The position numbers and the translations under genes are program-made. The notes below the pieces were generated by a model. It did not search any database, was not told the origin of the DNA, and worked only from the letters and a program-made list of their open reading frames with translations. Below are positions 42,717-52,055 of a stretch of 64,000 bases of DNA, piece after piece (positions within the stretch are counted from its first letter, which is position 1; each line of letters begins with the position of its first letter). The stretch spans positions 39,793 to 103,792 of the forward strand of contig NZ_JAAGOA010000027.1 of NCBI RefSeq assembly GCF_010550675.1, read 5' to 3'. This DNA comes from Phytoactinopolyspora halotolerans (GTDB taxonomy: Bacteria; Actinomycetota; Actinomycetes; Jiangellales; Jiangellaceae).

Positions 42717-44705
42717 TCATTCGTCTATATACCACTGTTCCATGCTCATCTCGACCACCACGCTGAAGACATCACTGTTTCCCTCAGGAACATTCCGCAA
42801 ACGTGCTGAGAAGGGCATAGGAATCTGCGTGGATTCTACCGGGACTATGGTCCAGATGTTCTCACGATAATTGTCGACCATACCGTCCGCGGCGGCCCTT
42901 CTTTCCTCCGATTCGGGCTCGGCCGCCATCATCTGCTCATAGAGATCGTAAAGCTCCCGGACTGCGTCAGGCGGCTCCTCGCCGCGCTCGCCGCCAGATG
43001 AGTACCATTCGCCCCACGCGGGGGCCCAGAAGGCACCGAACTTATGTGGCAGGTAGTCTTCACCGTAGCCAGCGGCCATTGCGTCCGGGTCGGCAACCCA
43101 GAAGACGCTCGCCTTGATGTCGTTGCCAAGCTCAGCCTGCGTTCCGTCGTCGATCTGGCGCAGCGTGGTGTCGATTCCGATGTCCTTCCAGTACCCCGCC
43201 ACCAACTCCGTGATCGGTACGTGCGAGTCAGTGCGGGGCACGATCTCGAATGGAATCGTGAACCGTTTGCCATCAGGCCCGAGCCGGAATCCATCACCGT
43301 CGCGCTGATCCAGTCCCATTTCGTCCAGGATGCCATTCGCCTCGTCCTGGCTGTTCTCGGCAGGATTTACTCGCTCCGGAACCGAGCCGAACTCGGAGAA
43401 GAAGAACGTATCCAGAATCTCCTGCCGATCGATGGCAAGGCTCAGCGCCCGGCGGAAACTGACATTGCGGACGACTTCCCTCCACGCCTCGTCCGGATGC
43501 GTGAGGTTGAGCTCGAAGTTGATCGGGCATCTATAGTTGCGCGGCATGTGTAGATTTAGTTCGCCGGCGTCACGTCGCTCCGCCAGCAACGGCACGTGCT
43601 GAATGGACAGTTCCTGACCCACATAGTCGAACTCTCCAAAGAGAGTCCGCGAAGCCAATGCCTCAAGGTCTTCCACGACCGACGCACTAAGTTCGTCCAC
43701 GTACGGCAATTGATTACCGTCAATATCGACCTTGAAGTAGTACGGATTCCGCTCATACCGGAGAACGCTGGTTCCGCTGTCCGCCATCACCCATGGCGTC
43801 AGCGTCGGATGACCTGCCCTATTCCTGTCCGAGACGTTCTGCACGCCATCCATCTGCTTGGCGTGGAAAAGACGGTACCACTCTCCTTCATCGATCGACT
43901 CGCCCTCCATCAGCTCTTCCAGAGCACCAGCGTCGGCGTACTTCTCGTGAAACTGCTCGAGGTAGTGCCGTGGCTTGATAATGTCGCCATAGCCAACAAA
44001 TCCGCTGCCGGCCAGCTGGGCAGGAAAGTCCCCGTAGGGCTCATCGAATGCGAGGCTGAACGTGTATTGATCGATGATCGCCAGCTCCGCAGGCCGCCCG
44101 TCGAATCGTCTTGCGGCACGCAGGTATGTCGGGACGGAGGGTGTTATCTGTTCGTTGAAGAGGACATCCTCGAATGCGAATCGGACATCCTCAGACGTCA
44201 CTGGTTCACCATCGGACCAGCGCAATCCTTCACGCATATGGAAGGTGAAGAGAGTGTTCTGCTCGTTCACCTCGTACCCGGCCAGAACGTTGCCTTCGAT
44301 CGACTCGCCGTCGATATAGCCGAAGCCGCCGGGCGACCATAGGAGCGGCTCGGTATTGGCTATCTGTACGCTTCGGTCGAAGTTCGGGTTCCGCTGCGGT
44401 AGCTGCAGCGTCCCGCCATATCGTCCCGGTTCGAACCCGACCGACTCGTCATCGAGCAGGGTGCCGGGCCCGACAACGAAGGGCTGCTTGGGCAAGCGCT
44501 CGGCCACCGGCGGCAGCTCGCCCGCTTCGACCCGGCCCATGAGCATTGGAGATTCCCTGTACTCAGCTGGGCCCCCCGTTCGGCGTACCTCGGGGTTTTC
44601 AGATCCACCGTCGCCCTCGCTGCCACCAGATGTGCAGGCGGTGAGCAGCGCCGCGCTGGTCGTGCCCCAAATGAAGCTGCGTCGTGAAAGAGTTCGGCGT
44701 TCCAC
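42717..44705 (-). CDS. ABC transporter substrate-binding lipoprotein (family 5), Tat-exported
   Basis: A 662-residue family-5 solute-binding protein (peptide/nickel/oligosaccharide). The leader combines a twin-arginine motif (SRRSF at 7-11) with a lipobox LLTAC, so C24 would be lipidated after Tat export. Core landmarks are FTFHMREGLRWSDGEPVTSEDVRFAFEDV, the central EPYGDFPAQLAG and RALSLAIDRQEILDTFFF. GTG 44705 follows AGGAGG. It is larger than typical DppA proteins, like the glycoside-associated subgroup. As a partner of a rhamnosidase, its ligand is more likely an oligosaccharide or glycoside than a peptide (inference). Confidence 0.92.
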   Translation of the reverse strand: MERRTLSRRSFIWGTTSAALLTACTSGGSEGDGGSENPEVRRTGGPAEYRESPMLMGRVEAGELPPVAERLPKQPFVVGPGTLLDDESVGFEPGRYGGTLQLPQRNPNFDRSVQIANTEPLLWSPGGFGYIDGESIEGNVLAGYEVNEQNTLFTFHMREGLRWSDGEPVTSEDVRFAFEDVLFNEQITPSVPTYLRAARRFDGRPAELAIIDQYTFSLAFDEPYGDFPAQLAGSGFVGYGDIIKPRHYLEQFHEKYADAGALEELMEGESIDEGEWYRLFHAKQMDGVQNVSDRNRAGHPTLTPWVMADSGTSVLRYERNPYYFKVDIDGNQLPYVDELSASVVEDLEALASRTLFGEFDYVGQELSIQHVPLLAERRDAGELNLHMPRNYRCPINFELNLTHPDEAWREVVRNVSFRRALSLAIDRQEILDTFFFSEFGSVPERVNPAENSQDEANGILDEMGLDQRDGDGFRLGPDGKRFTIPFEIVPRTDSHVPITELVAGYWKDIGIDTTLRQIDDGTQAELGNDIKASVFWVADPDAMAAGYGEDYLPHKFGAFWAPAWGEWYSSGGERGEEPPDAVRELYDLYEQMMAAEPESEERRAAADGMVDNYRENIWTIVPVESTQIPMPFSARLRNVPEGNSDVFSVVVEMSMEQWYIDE

Positions 44706-44808
44706 TGTGCTCCTCCTCGCTGAGAGAGATGCGGACTCGTTAGTGGGTTCGGTATCTCCCCTTGTCGTCGCTGCTCTTCAAACGTCCTGATGTTGCTCCT
44801 GGCGACGC

Positions 44809-47466
44809 CTACCTGTCGTGTCGCCGGACGCGTGTGCTCAGTCTGTAGCTTCCAGATCTGAGGCGCTCAGGTTCTGCGCCGGGAAGAACGACGTCGGCAG
44901 TCGCGCCCGGGGGAATGACGATCTCCGCAGTGAAGCGATCGCCGTCCAGGTGCCACCTTGATTCAATCCGGCCGTAGGGCGAGTCGTGCGCGGCGCTCGC
45001 GGACACGAGACCACCTCCGGGGCAAGGCTCGATAGTGAATCGTCGATAGCCGGGGCAGTCGTGGTTCGGCCGTATGCCGGCCACGTAGCGGTGCAGAAAC
45101 GAGGCCACCGCGCCCTTGCTGTAATGATTGAGGGAACCGACCCCTTTGGGTGCGTTCGGTCGGCCTTCCTCGTCCAAGCCGGACCAGTGTTCCCACACCG
45201 TTGTGCCGCCCCGGTTGATCATGGCCAGCCAGGAGGGTTCGGTGTCCTGTAGGAGTAACTCGTAGGCCACATCGACATGTCCTGTGTCGGCGAGAACCGG
45301 CAGAAGATCCGCGGTGGCGAGAAATCCAGTGTCGAGATGTGTGTCTGCCTTCCGAACCAAGTCCACAAGGCGTTCGGCGACCTGTGCTCTCGCAGCTTCA
45401 GGAACGAGATCAAAGGCGAGCGAGCGTACGTAGGTTGCCTGCGTGTCGGGCTTGAGTAGTCCGTCGGACATCATGAATTCAGCCTGCCAGGCTGCCTTCA
45501 CGGACGCCGCGTACTCGTCGTACCGCGAACCGTCGTCCGCTCGCCCCACGATGCGAGCCATGGTGGCTAGTAGCTTGGTGGACCGGTAAAGGTAAGCCGT
45601 AGCAAGGCTGCTGTGATCCGCGGTGTGCAGCGTGGCCATATGCGACTCGATGTCGCCGGATCCCGAACTCTTCGTCAGCATGTCGGGCTCGAGCCACTCG
45701 CCGAAGTGGAACCCAGAGTTCCATACGTAATGTTCATGCTGGGGCGATGGCAGCTTCCGAGCAGACTCCCGCGGTGGACCTGGGTGCTGTCGTGCCTTTC
45801 GCTGGGCGTAAGCCACCCACGCCGCCATCGAATCCCATTGCTGCGCCAGCAGATCACGATCGCCGTACGCCTGGTAGACCTCCCAGGGAACGATCACGGC
45901 GGCGTCGCCCCAGCCTGCCGATCCAAGTGGATGAAATGGGGCGGCCTCATGATTGGGCGCGCAATACCACACCTCGCCCTCCGGGCGTTGGTCTGCGGCC
46001 AGGTCACGCAGCCATTTCGCTGAGAACCCTGCGACGTCGTAGAGGAATGCGGCTGTCGGCACGAAGATCTGCCAATCACCGGTCCAGCCGGCGCGCTCCC
46101 GTGTCGGGCAATCAGTGGGAATGTCGCACGCGTTGCCGCGAAAACTCCACACGATCGCGTCGTGCAACCGGTTGAGCCGCTGATCACTGCATTCGAACCA
46201 CCCCGTCCGTCGCAAGTCCGTGTGTACGACGACTCCCCGGACGTCGTCGGAGCTCAAGGTATCCGGATGTCCCTCAACGCGGACATAACGGAATCCATGC
46301 GTAGTGTGCCGTGGCTCAAACGAATCGCCCGATCTTCCGGCAGAAGTCACCTGATCGCGCTGAAACGGCTCTCCACGTTCAACGGCACCATCAGCGATGT
46401 GTTCGATCGTGAGATCGCCATCCGTGTCCAGCGCCTCTCCGTGAGTCAACGTGATGGTGCTGCCGCTCGGCCCAAGGTTGCTGAGCTTGACCCAACCGTT
46501 GATGTTCTGCCCTAGATCAACGATCTGACGGTCCGGATGCGGCCGGCTCACCATGACCGGTGACACCTCCTCTATGCGCCGCACCGGAGGAGCCACGGGA
46601 CCGCATAGACGACTGAAATCGACATCCGCAGCCGTCCGCACTGGTGTCCAGCCAGCCAGGTCGATGTCTGGCTCGCAACAATCCAGGCGAAGGTCGCGAA
46701 GATCGAGCACCTGGCCCCTTATCAGGTTGGCGCTCTTGATGGGTCCACCAGCGTAGAGCCATTCACTCCCAGTCCCGTAGCAGCTGAGGCTCCCGTTGAA
46801 TCCTTCTACTTCAAGCTGAGCCAGCAGTCCGACACGCATGTCCCGGTAACGAGGCGTCCATCCGATCCATCCCCCTGAGAGCACGGCCGCAAGGACGTTC
46901 TCACCGGCCACCAGCAGGTCGGTCACATCGAAGCTCTGCACTTGAAGGCGCGACTCGTAACTGGTGAAGCCGGGGGTCAGCTCCGCGTCGCCCACCCTAT
47001 GGCCGTTGATGAAGAACTCATAGATTCCGTGTGCCGTGACGTATAGCCGCGCTCGACGCACCAGATCAGAGTGGTTGGCTGTCCCCCTGAACACCCAGCA
47101 TCGGTCTGTCTCTGGTTCACCCTGCGTGCACGTGAACGGCTCGATCCAGCTGGCTTTCCAGTCGGACGGATCAAGCAGGCCCATCTCCCAAGAGCCGTAC
47201 TCGGACCATGCGGATTCACCGGCATCGGTCCACACCTTGACGGTCCATTCGACGTGCTCCCGAGAGCGCAGAGCCGGACCAGCATAGGGCACCAAGATTG
47301 ACTGGTCGGACTCCACCATGCCCGAGTCCCACCGGCCGGCTCGGATCCGATACGCCACCTGCTGCGTGCAGCCCTTGGGTAACCACCACGACAACCGTGG
47401 CTTCGCCATAGTGATGCCACACGCTTCCTCAAGGTGTTCAACCATGAGACGCTCAGGCCGCAGCAT
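44809..47466 (-). CDS. Alpha-L-rhamnosidase (GH78)
   Basis: An 885-residue glycoside hydrolase that releases terminal alpha-L-rhamnose. The N-terminal concanavalin-like domains (about 100-430) include ARLYVTAHGIYEFFINGHRVGD and DRQIVDLGQNINGWVKL; the (alpha/alpha)6 barrel follows with DCPTRERAGWTGDW at 452-465, which carries the catalytic-site acid residues of GH78, then SAGWGDAAVIVPWEVYQAYGD and, late in the barrel, TTVWEHWSG. No signal peptide is visible, so it acts on imported substrate in the cytoplasm. It is the first gene of the seven-gene operon and faces its AraC regulator. Confidence 0.95.
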   Translation of the reverse strand: MLRPERLMVEHLEEACGITMAKPRLSWWLPKGCTQQVAYRIRAGRWDSGMVESDQSILVPYAGPALRSREHVEWTVKVWTDAGESAWSEYGSWEMGLLDPSDWKASWIEPFTCTQGEPETDRCWVFRGTANHSDLVRRARLYVTAHGIYEFFINGHRVGDAELTPGFTSYESRLQVQSFDVTDLLVAGENVLAAVLSGGWIGWTPRYRDMRVGLLAQLEVEGFNGSLSCYGTGSEWLYAGGPIKSANLIRGQVLDLRDLRLDCCEPDIDLAGWTPVRTAADVDFSRLCGPVAPPVRRIEEVSPVMVSRPHPDRQIVDLGQNINGWVKLSNLGPSGSTITLTHGEALDTDGDLTIEHIADGAVERGEPFQRDQVTSAGRSGDSFEPRHTTHGFRYVRVEGHPDTLSSDDVRGVVVHTDLRRTGWFECSDQRLNRLHDAIVWSFRGNACDIPTDCPTRERAGWTGDWQIFVPTAAFLYDVAGFSAKWLRDLAADQRPEGEVWYCAPNHEAAPFHPLGSAGWGDAAVIVPWEVYQAYGDRDLLAQQWDSMAAWVAYAQRKARQHPGPPRESARKLPSPQHEHYVWNSGFHFGEWLEPDMLTKSSGSGDIESHMATLHTADHSSLATAYLYRSTKLLATMARIVGRADDGSRYDEYAASVKAAWQAEFMMSDGLLKPDTQATYVRSLAFDLVPEAARAQVAERLVDLVRKADTHLDTGFLATADLLPVLADTGHVDVAYELLLQDTEPSWLAMINRGGTTVWEHWSGLDEEGRPNAPKGVGSLNHYSKGAVASFLHRYVAGIRPNHDCPGYRRFTIEPCPGGGLVSASAAHDSPYGRIESRWHLDGDRFTAEIVIPPGATADVVLPGAEPERLRSGSYRLSTRVRRHDR

Positions 47467-47679
47467 GCAGAGCTCCCTTCGATAGACGCGCCCCTAGGTG
47501 GCCGCCGACAACACCAGCCGATTCCCGCTCTCCTGCAGCCGTGGCTGCAACGAGCCGGCCGGACACCTCTCATTCGCTTCGGTGTCATCTGCGTGTAACA
47601 ATCCGACTTTCGCAGATCGTTTCGCCCTAGCACATTTCCGATTCGGGTAGGATCCTTCCCGATTAGAGAGGTGCCGACG
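47467..47679. promoter_or_regulatory. Divergent rhamnosidase/AraC promoter region
   Basis: Intergenic control region of about 210 bases between the rhamnosidase operon and the AraC regulator. It holds the inverted repeat at 47641 and an AGAGAGG ribosome site for the AraC gene at about 47665-47671. A TTTCGCAGATCGTTTCGCCC stretch upstream might be a half-site array, but this is uncertain. Confidence 0.45.
47641..47664. promoter_or_regulatory. Inverted repeat, candidate AraC operator
   Basis: ATTCGGGTAGGA/TCCTTCCCGATT is an imperfect 24-base inverted repeat centred on AGGATCCT, lying 16 bases before the AraC start. Position suggests autoregulation and control of the divergent rhamnosidase operon. 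Confidence 0.5.
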
Positions 47680-48564
47680 ATGACCCGACCCATGGGGATG
47701 GACGCCGCACGTTTCGAGCCTTACGGGCTGTCCGCCTTCACGTTCGAACGCAGAATCGAATCCGGAGTGATCGACGATCTGAGGTCTTCGGGCTGCCACA
47801 CGCACCTCGAACTCGAAGTGCACTTTGTCGAGACAGGTGCGATCACGCTGGACTGCGCTGGTCGAGAGGAACGTCTCACGCAGGGAGACATACTTGCTTT
47901 CTGGGGTGGGCTACCCCATCGCGACGTGGATCCCGCCCCGCCGACGACCATGTACTACGTCGCCCAGGTACCGATCGTCAACGTCCTCGCCTGGGTTGGA
48001 TCACCGGAGGTGCTCGATAGTCTCCTTGCCGGCCAGTTGTTGAGGTCGACGACGCCACCTTCTGAGATCGCTGCGGAGAGTTCTGCCTTCCGGAGATGGA
48101 CCGCGCACCTCGCAACCGCCGATGACCGGCTCAGGAAGGCCGTCGAACTGGAAATACACGCGCGTCTACTCCGCCTGCTCAGCGATGCCGCTCCGACGCA
48201 GGCAACGCTCGCACATCGACCGGGCACAGCGACGGCGCACGTCGTCGCCCGCGCGATCCAATTCGTCACACGACACTTCGTGGAAGAGATCAGCATCGAG
48301 GACGTCGCCCGCGCCGTTGACCGCCATCATGATTACCTCATGGCAAGCTTTCGCCGGGTATGTGGGCTGACGCTATGGGAGTACGTCACACGATTGCGGC
48401 TGAGCGAGGCACAACGCCTTCTCGCCGGTACCGACCTGCCCATCCTGGCGGTTTGTCACCGCGCTGGGTTCAGCGCCACCAGCCGCATGTATGAAGCATT
48501 CCACCGTTACCACGGTCAGACACCGGCGATGTACCGTAAGAACCTGACGCAGCGCGCATCGTAG
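47680..48564 (+). CDS. AraC-family regulator of the rhamnosidase operon
   Basis: A 294-residue regulator with a cupin-type sensor domain (about 35-110: HLELEVHFVETGAITLDCAG, GDILAFWGGLPHRD) and a C-terminal AraC double helix-turn-helix (about 190-290: ISIEDVARAVDRHHDYLMASFRR, LPILAVCHRAGFSATSRMYEAFHRYHG). This is the architecture of sugar-responsive AraC regulators such as RhaS/MelR. ATG 47680 follows AGAGAGG. Divergence from the rhamnosidase operon makes it the likely regulator, with rhamnose or the imported glycoside as signal (inference). Confidence 0.92.
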   Translation: MTRPMGMDAARFEPYGLSAFTFERRIESGVIDDLRSSGCHTHLELEVHFVETGAITLDCAGREERLTQGDILAFWGGLPHRDVDPAPPTTMYYVAQVPIVNVLAWVGSPEVLDSLLAGQLLRSTTPPSEIAAESSAFRRWTAHLATADDRLRKAVELEIHARLLRLLSDAAPTQATLAHRPGTATAHVVARAIQFVTRHFVEEISIEDVARAVDRHHDYLMASFRRVCGLTLWEYVTRLRLSEAQRLLAGTDLPILAVCHRAGFSATSRMYEAFHRYHGQTPAMYRKNLTQRAS

Positions 48565-48648
48565 AGTGCATGTCACGCAACACCGCTCGCAAACTCAATG
48601 CACCGCTGCCGTGACAACCGCTGGCTCGGCAACCGTTGACCGGTGCTT

Positions 48649-50172
48649 TCAATCAGCTGATCGGCGATCGAGCAAGGATGGCGACGAGTTGTCCAGCGGA
48701 GTCTCCCTGATGAACGCGACGGCCGCCAAGGCCAAGACGGCGAGTGCCGATGCAGCAAGGAACACCATGCCGACGGCGTCAGCGTAAGCGCTCTGAACGA
48801 CATCCCGCACTGGCTCAGCCAGGCTCGACAGCTCCGGGATGGTCGAACTCTGCAGTCCCGAGAGCGGTTCCGTGCCCGGTTGCCGCGCAAGACCTTGATC
48901 GATTTCGCTCGTCACTCGCGCCGCGAATAGCGCGCCCAGCAATGAGACCCCGGCCGCTTCGCCCAATGATCGGAAGAACATCAGCGTTGACGTGGCGCTC
49001 CCCAGGTCGCCGTCCGGCGCGCTATTCTGCACGGCCAGCATGAGGTTCTGCTGGCCAGTGCCCAGCCCAAGACCGAGAACGACCAAAGCCGAACCGACAA
49101 GCATCCAATGTGAGATGTTGCCTATCGCGCCCAATGCTGCCGTTCCGGCCACCGTCAGAACCATGCTTGTTGCGAGGTACCTCTTCCACCTTCCACTGCG
49201 AGATATCAGCTGCCCGCTGACGGTCGTTCCGATCAATGAACCCACGATCAGCGGCAACAAGAGGAGACCCGACTGTGATGGCGAGTAGCCGCGAGCGATT
49301 TGAAAGTACTGGGCGAGAAAGAGCATGGCGCAGATCATGACAACGCTCACCCCGACGGCGGCCGTGATCGCAAGACGCACAGTTCGCACACGCAGAATTG
49401 TGGAAGGAACGATCGGATCCTGTGCTCGACGTTCCGCCATGATAGCGCCGGCCAGAAGGCCGAGACCTCCGCCCGCCAGCGCGGCGCTCATCCACGAGTT
49501 CCAATCAAAGACGTTGCCCGCCATGGTTACCCAGAGCAGAATCGTGCCAATTCCTACCGGTATCAACAGAGCGCCGCGCCAGTCGACGTTTGTACTCGTC
49601 CGAGTTACAGGAAGGTGCAAAGTTCTATGCAGAACGACGAGCGCGAAGATCGCGAATGGTGTCCCAATCCAGAAGCACCATCGCCAACCCATGGCAGGCG
49701 TATCGACAACCAGTCCGCCCAACGGCGGTCCGGCCAGCATCGCAACCGTCGCGACAGCAGAGAAGTAGCTCACGTACCTCGCTCGTTCGCGAGGACTGAC
49801 CAGGGTCGCCCGCGCGACTTGAACCAGGACCAGCAGGCCTCCGCTCCCGACTCCTTGCACGGCGCGGAACGCAATCAGTGCCTCCGGACTAGTCGAGACT
49901 CCGCACAGCACGGTGCCTACCACAAAGGTCGACAGGGACATCTCAACAAGCAGCCGTTTGCTCATGCGATCAGCCAGCTTGCCCCAGATCGGGCCACTAG
50001 CCGTGGCGGCCAGCATGTGTGCGGCGACGATCCACGTGTACTGACTCTGCCGACCTTCGAGGTCGGCAAGGATGCGCGGCATCGCGTTCGCCACGATCGT
50101 GCCAGACAGAGCCGAAACGAATGTCGCCAGCAGCAGGCCGGACATCGCCTGCACAACCTGGCGGTGCGTCAT
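48649..50172 (-). CDS. MFS exporter (DHA2/EmrB-QacA family)
   Basis: A 507-residue transporter with about 14 predicted transmembrane helices. Typical DHA2 features are LLLATFVSALSGTIVANAMPRILADL, the motif-A segment GKLADRMSKRLLVEM, VGSGGLLVLVQVARATLVSPRERARY and GPPLGGLVVD. Members export drugs and antibiotics by proton antiport. ATG 50172 overlaps the rmlB stop (ATGA), so it is translated with the rhamnose genes, and probably exports the rhamnosylated product of this operon. Confidence 0.92.
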   Translation of the reverse strand: MTHRQVVQAMSGLLLATFVSALSGTIVANAMPRILADLEGRQSQYTWIVAAHMLAATASGPIWGKLADRMSKRLLVEMSLSTFVVGTVLCGVSTSPEALIAFRAVQGVGSGGLLVLVQVARATLVSPRERARYVSYFSAVATVAMLAGPPLGGLVVDTPAMGWRWCFWIGTPFAIFALVVLHRTLHLPVTRTSTNVDWRGALLIPVGIGTILLWVTMAGNVFDWNSWMSAALAGGGLGLLAGAIMAERRAQDPIVPSTILRVRTVRLAITAAVGVSVVMICAMLFLAQYFQIARGYSPSQSGLLLLPLIVGSLIGTTVSGQLISRSGRWKRYLATSMVLTVAGTAALGAIGNISHWMLVGSALVVLGLGLGTGQQNLMLAVQNSAPDGDLGSATSTLMFFRSLGEAAGVSLLGALFAARVTSEIDQGLARQPGTEPLSGLQSSTIPELSSLAEPVRDVVQSAYADAVGMVFLAASALAVLALAAVAFIRETPLDNSSPSLLDRRSAD

Positions 50173-51149
50173 GAGACCGCGACCTTGAGCGGTTCCCACC
50201 ACGCACGGTGGTGGCGGTACCAGGCCACCGTCTGTTCGAGTCCGGCATCAATGCTGACCTGCGGACGATATCCGAGCTCCGTGGAAATCTTGGTGATGTC
50301 CACGGAGTAACGCCGGTCGTGCCCCTTGCGGTCGGGGACGTGGACGACCCGGTCCCAGCCAGTTCCCGTCGCCGCCAGCAGACGTTCAGTGAGCTGACGA
50401 TTGGTGAGCTCGGTACCACCGCCGATGTTGTAGATCTCCCCTGTGCGCCCCCGTTCAGCCACCAGCTGGATCCCGCGACAGTGGTCATCGACGTGGAGCC
50501 AGTCCCGGACGTTCAACCCGTCGCCGTACAGCGGCACCGTGCCGCCGTCGATCAGGCTCGTGACGAACAAGGGTATGACCTTCTCCGGATACTGGTAAGG
50601 ACCGTAGTTGTTCGAGCACCGCGTGATCACGACGTCGAGGCCGTGCGTGACGTGGAACGCCCGAGCCAGCAGGTCGGAGGACGCCTTCGACGCCGAGTAC
50701 GGCGAGTTCGGCTCCAGGAGGTGGTCCTCACACCACGACCCGTCGGCGATCGATCCGTACACCTCATCCGTCGAAACGTGGACGAACCGGCCGATCCGAG
50801 CCTCCCGCGCGGCATGCAGCAGCGTGTGCGTACCGAGCACGTTGGTCTGGACGAACTCAGCCGAGCCGGTGATCGAGCGATCGACGTGCGATTCCGCGGC
50901 GAAGTGCACCACCACATCTATCCCGGCCAATGCCGACTTCACGGCTTGTGGGTCGCAGATGTCGGCTTCGATGATGCGCAGGCGCCGGTCTCGTTCGACG
51001 GGCGCCAGGTTGCTGCGGTTCCCGGCATAGGTGAACTTGTCGAACACGACCACCTCGGACGGCGTGAATCCGTCGTACGCACCTGAGAGGACATTGCGGA
51101 CATACGCCGACCCGATGAACCCGGCGCCGCCCGTGACCAGAACCTTCAT
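50169..51149 (-). CDS. rmlB: dTDP-glucose 4,6-dehydratase
   Basis: This NAD-dependent SDR-fold enzyme converts dTDP-glucose to dTDP-4-keto-6-deoxyglucose. The 326-residue protein has GGAGFIGS at 7-14, HFAAESHVDRS at 82-92, STDEVYGS at 126-133 with the catalytic aspartate and glutamate, and Y151/K155 in YSASKAS. VITRCSNNYGPYQYPEKVIPLFV is also diagnostic. It begins directly after the rmlD stop and overlaps the exporter gene start by four bases. Confidence 0.97.
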   Translation of the reverse strand: MKVLVTGGAGFIGSAYVRNVLSGAYDGFTPSEVVVFDKFTYAGNRSNLAPVERDRRLRIIEADICDPQAVKSALAGIDVVVHFAAESHVDRSITGSAEFVQTNVLGTHTLLHAAREARIGRFVHVSTDEVYGSIADGSWCEDHLLEPNSPYSASKASSDLLARAFHVTHGLDVVITRCSNNYGPYQYPEKVIPLFVTSLIDGGTVPLYGDGLNVRDWLHVDDHCRGIQLVAERGRTGEIYNIGGGTELTNRQLTERLLAATGTGWDRVVHVPDRKGHDRRYSVDITKISTELGYRPQVSIDAGLEQTVAWYRHHRAWWEPLKVAVS

Positions 51150-52055
51150 CTACGCCACCTCCATCGACCGCTGCCGCGGCAGGCAACGCTGCAGCGCCGC
51201 GCGCCACGGAGCCATCGAGGGCAGCCCTGCCGCGCGCCAGGCGTCGTTGGACAGCACCGAGTACGCGGGCCGTGGCGCCGGACGCGGGAACTCCCACGTC
51301 GTACACGGCCGGATGCGTTCCGGGTCGGCACCGAGCTCCTCGAAGATCGCCCGCGCGAAGCCGTACCAGGTGGTCGCACCGGCACCCGTGCAGTGCAGCA
51401 CCCGCTCGCGGGGCCCCTCCCCTTGGGCGACGCGCCGCGCCAGCTCCAGCAGCCCTTCCGCCAGGTCCACCGCCAGCGTCGGCGAACCACGCTGATCGTC
51501 GACCACCGACAGCGTCTGCTTCTCTCGCTCCAGCCGCACCATGGTGTCGAGAAAGCTGTTCGCCGACGGGGCGTACAGCCACGCCGTCCGCACGACCCAC
51601 GCCTCGGCGCAGATGGCCAGGACCGACCGCTCACCGGCCAGTTTCGACTTGCCGTACACGGTCCGCGGCGCACACACGTCGCCCGGCTCGTACGGCCGGT
51701 CGCCGTCGCCCGCGAAGACGTAGTCGGTCGATACATGCACAAGTGGCACGCCATGCCGGACACACGCGGTGGCCAGCAACGACGGGCCGAGCGCGTTGAC
51801 GGCGAACGCGCGCGCCCGCTCGGTTTCGGCGCGGTCGACGGCCGTGTAAGCGGCAGCGTTGATCACCGCCGGCCGACGGCCGGCCTCCTGCGCACGCAGC
51901 ACGAGATTCTCCACGGCCGAGTCGACCGAATCCGCGTCGGTGACGTCCAACTCGGCCGAACCCGCGCCCACGATGTCCACATCAGCACCGGCGACGGACG
52001 CCAGGCTCCGCCCGAGCTGACCCTTTCCGCCGGCCACCAGGATGCTCACACCCAT
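51150..52055 (-). CDS. rmlD: dTDP-4-dehydrorhamnose reductase
   Basis: This enzyme performs the final NADPH-dependent step to dTDP-L-rhamnose. The 301-residue protein carries GGKGQLG at 9-15, INAAAYTAVDRAE, LVHVSTDYVFAGD with the catalytic threonine/serine, and the YGKSKLAGE motif holding the tyrosine and lysine. ATG 52055 shares a base with the rmlA stop (TGATG) and follows GCGGAGG; the longer upstream frame overlaps rmlA and is not family-like. Confidence 0.96.
   Translation of the reverse strand: MGVSILVAGGKGQLGRSLASVAGADVDIVGAGSAELDVTDADSVDSAVENLVLRAQEAGRRPAVINAAAYTAVDRAETERARAFAVNALGPSLLATACVRHGVPLVHVSTDYVFAGDGDRPYEPGDVCAPRTVYGKSKLAGERSVLAICAEAWVVRTAWLYAPSANSFLDTMVRLEREKQTLSVVDDQRGSPTLAVDLAEGLLELARRVAQGEGPRERVLHCTGAGATTWYGFARAIFEELGADPERIRPCTTWEFPRPAPRPAYSVLSNDAWRAAGLPSMAPWRAALQRCLPRQRSMEVA

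Noticed and set aside
48780..48815. GAACGACATCCCGCACTGG resembling the short arm
   Set aside because: It lies inside the exporter coding sequence and lacks the second arm.
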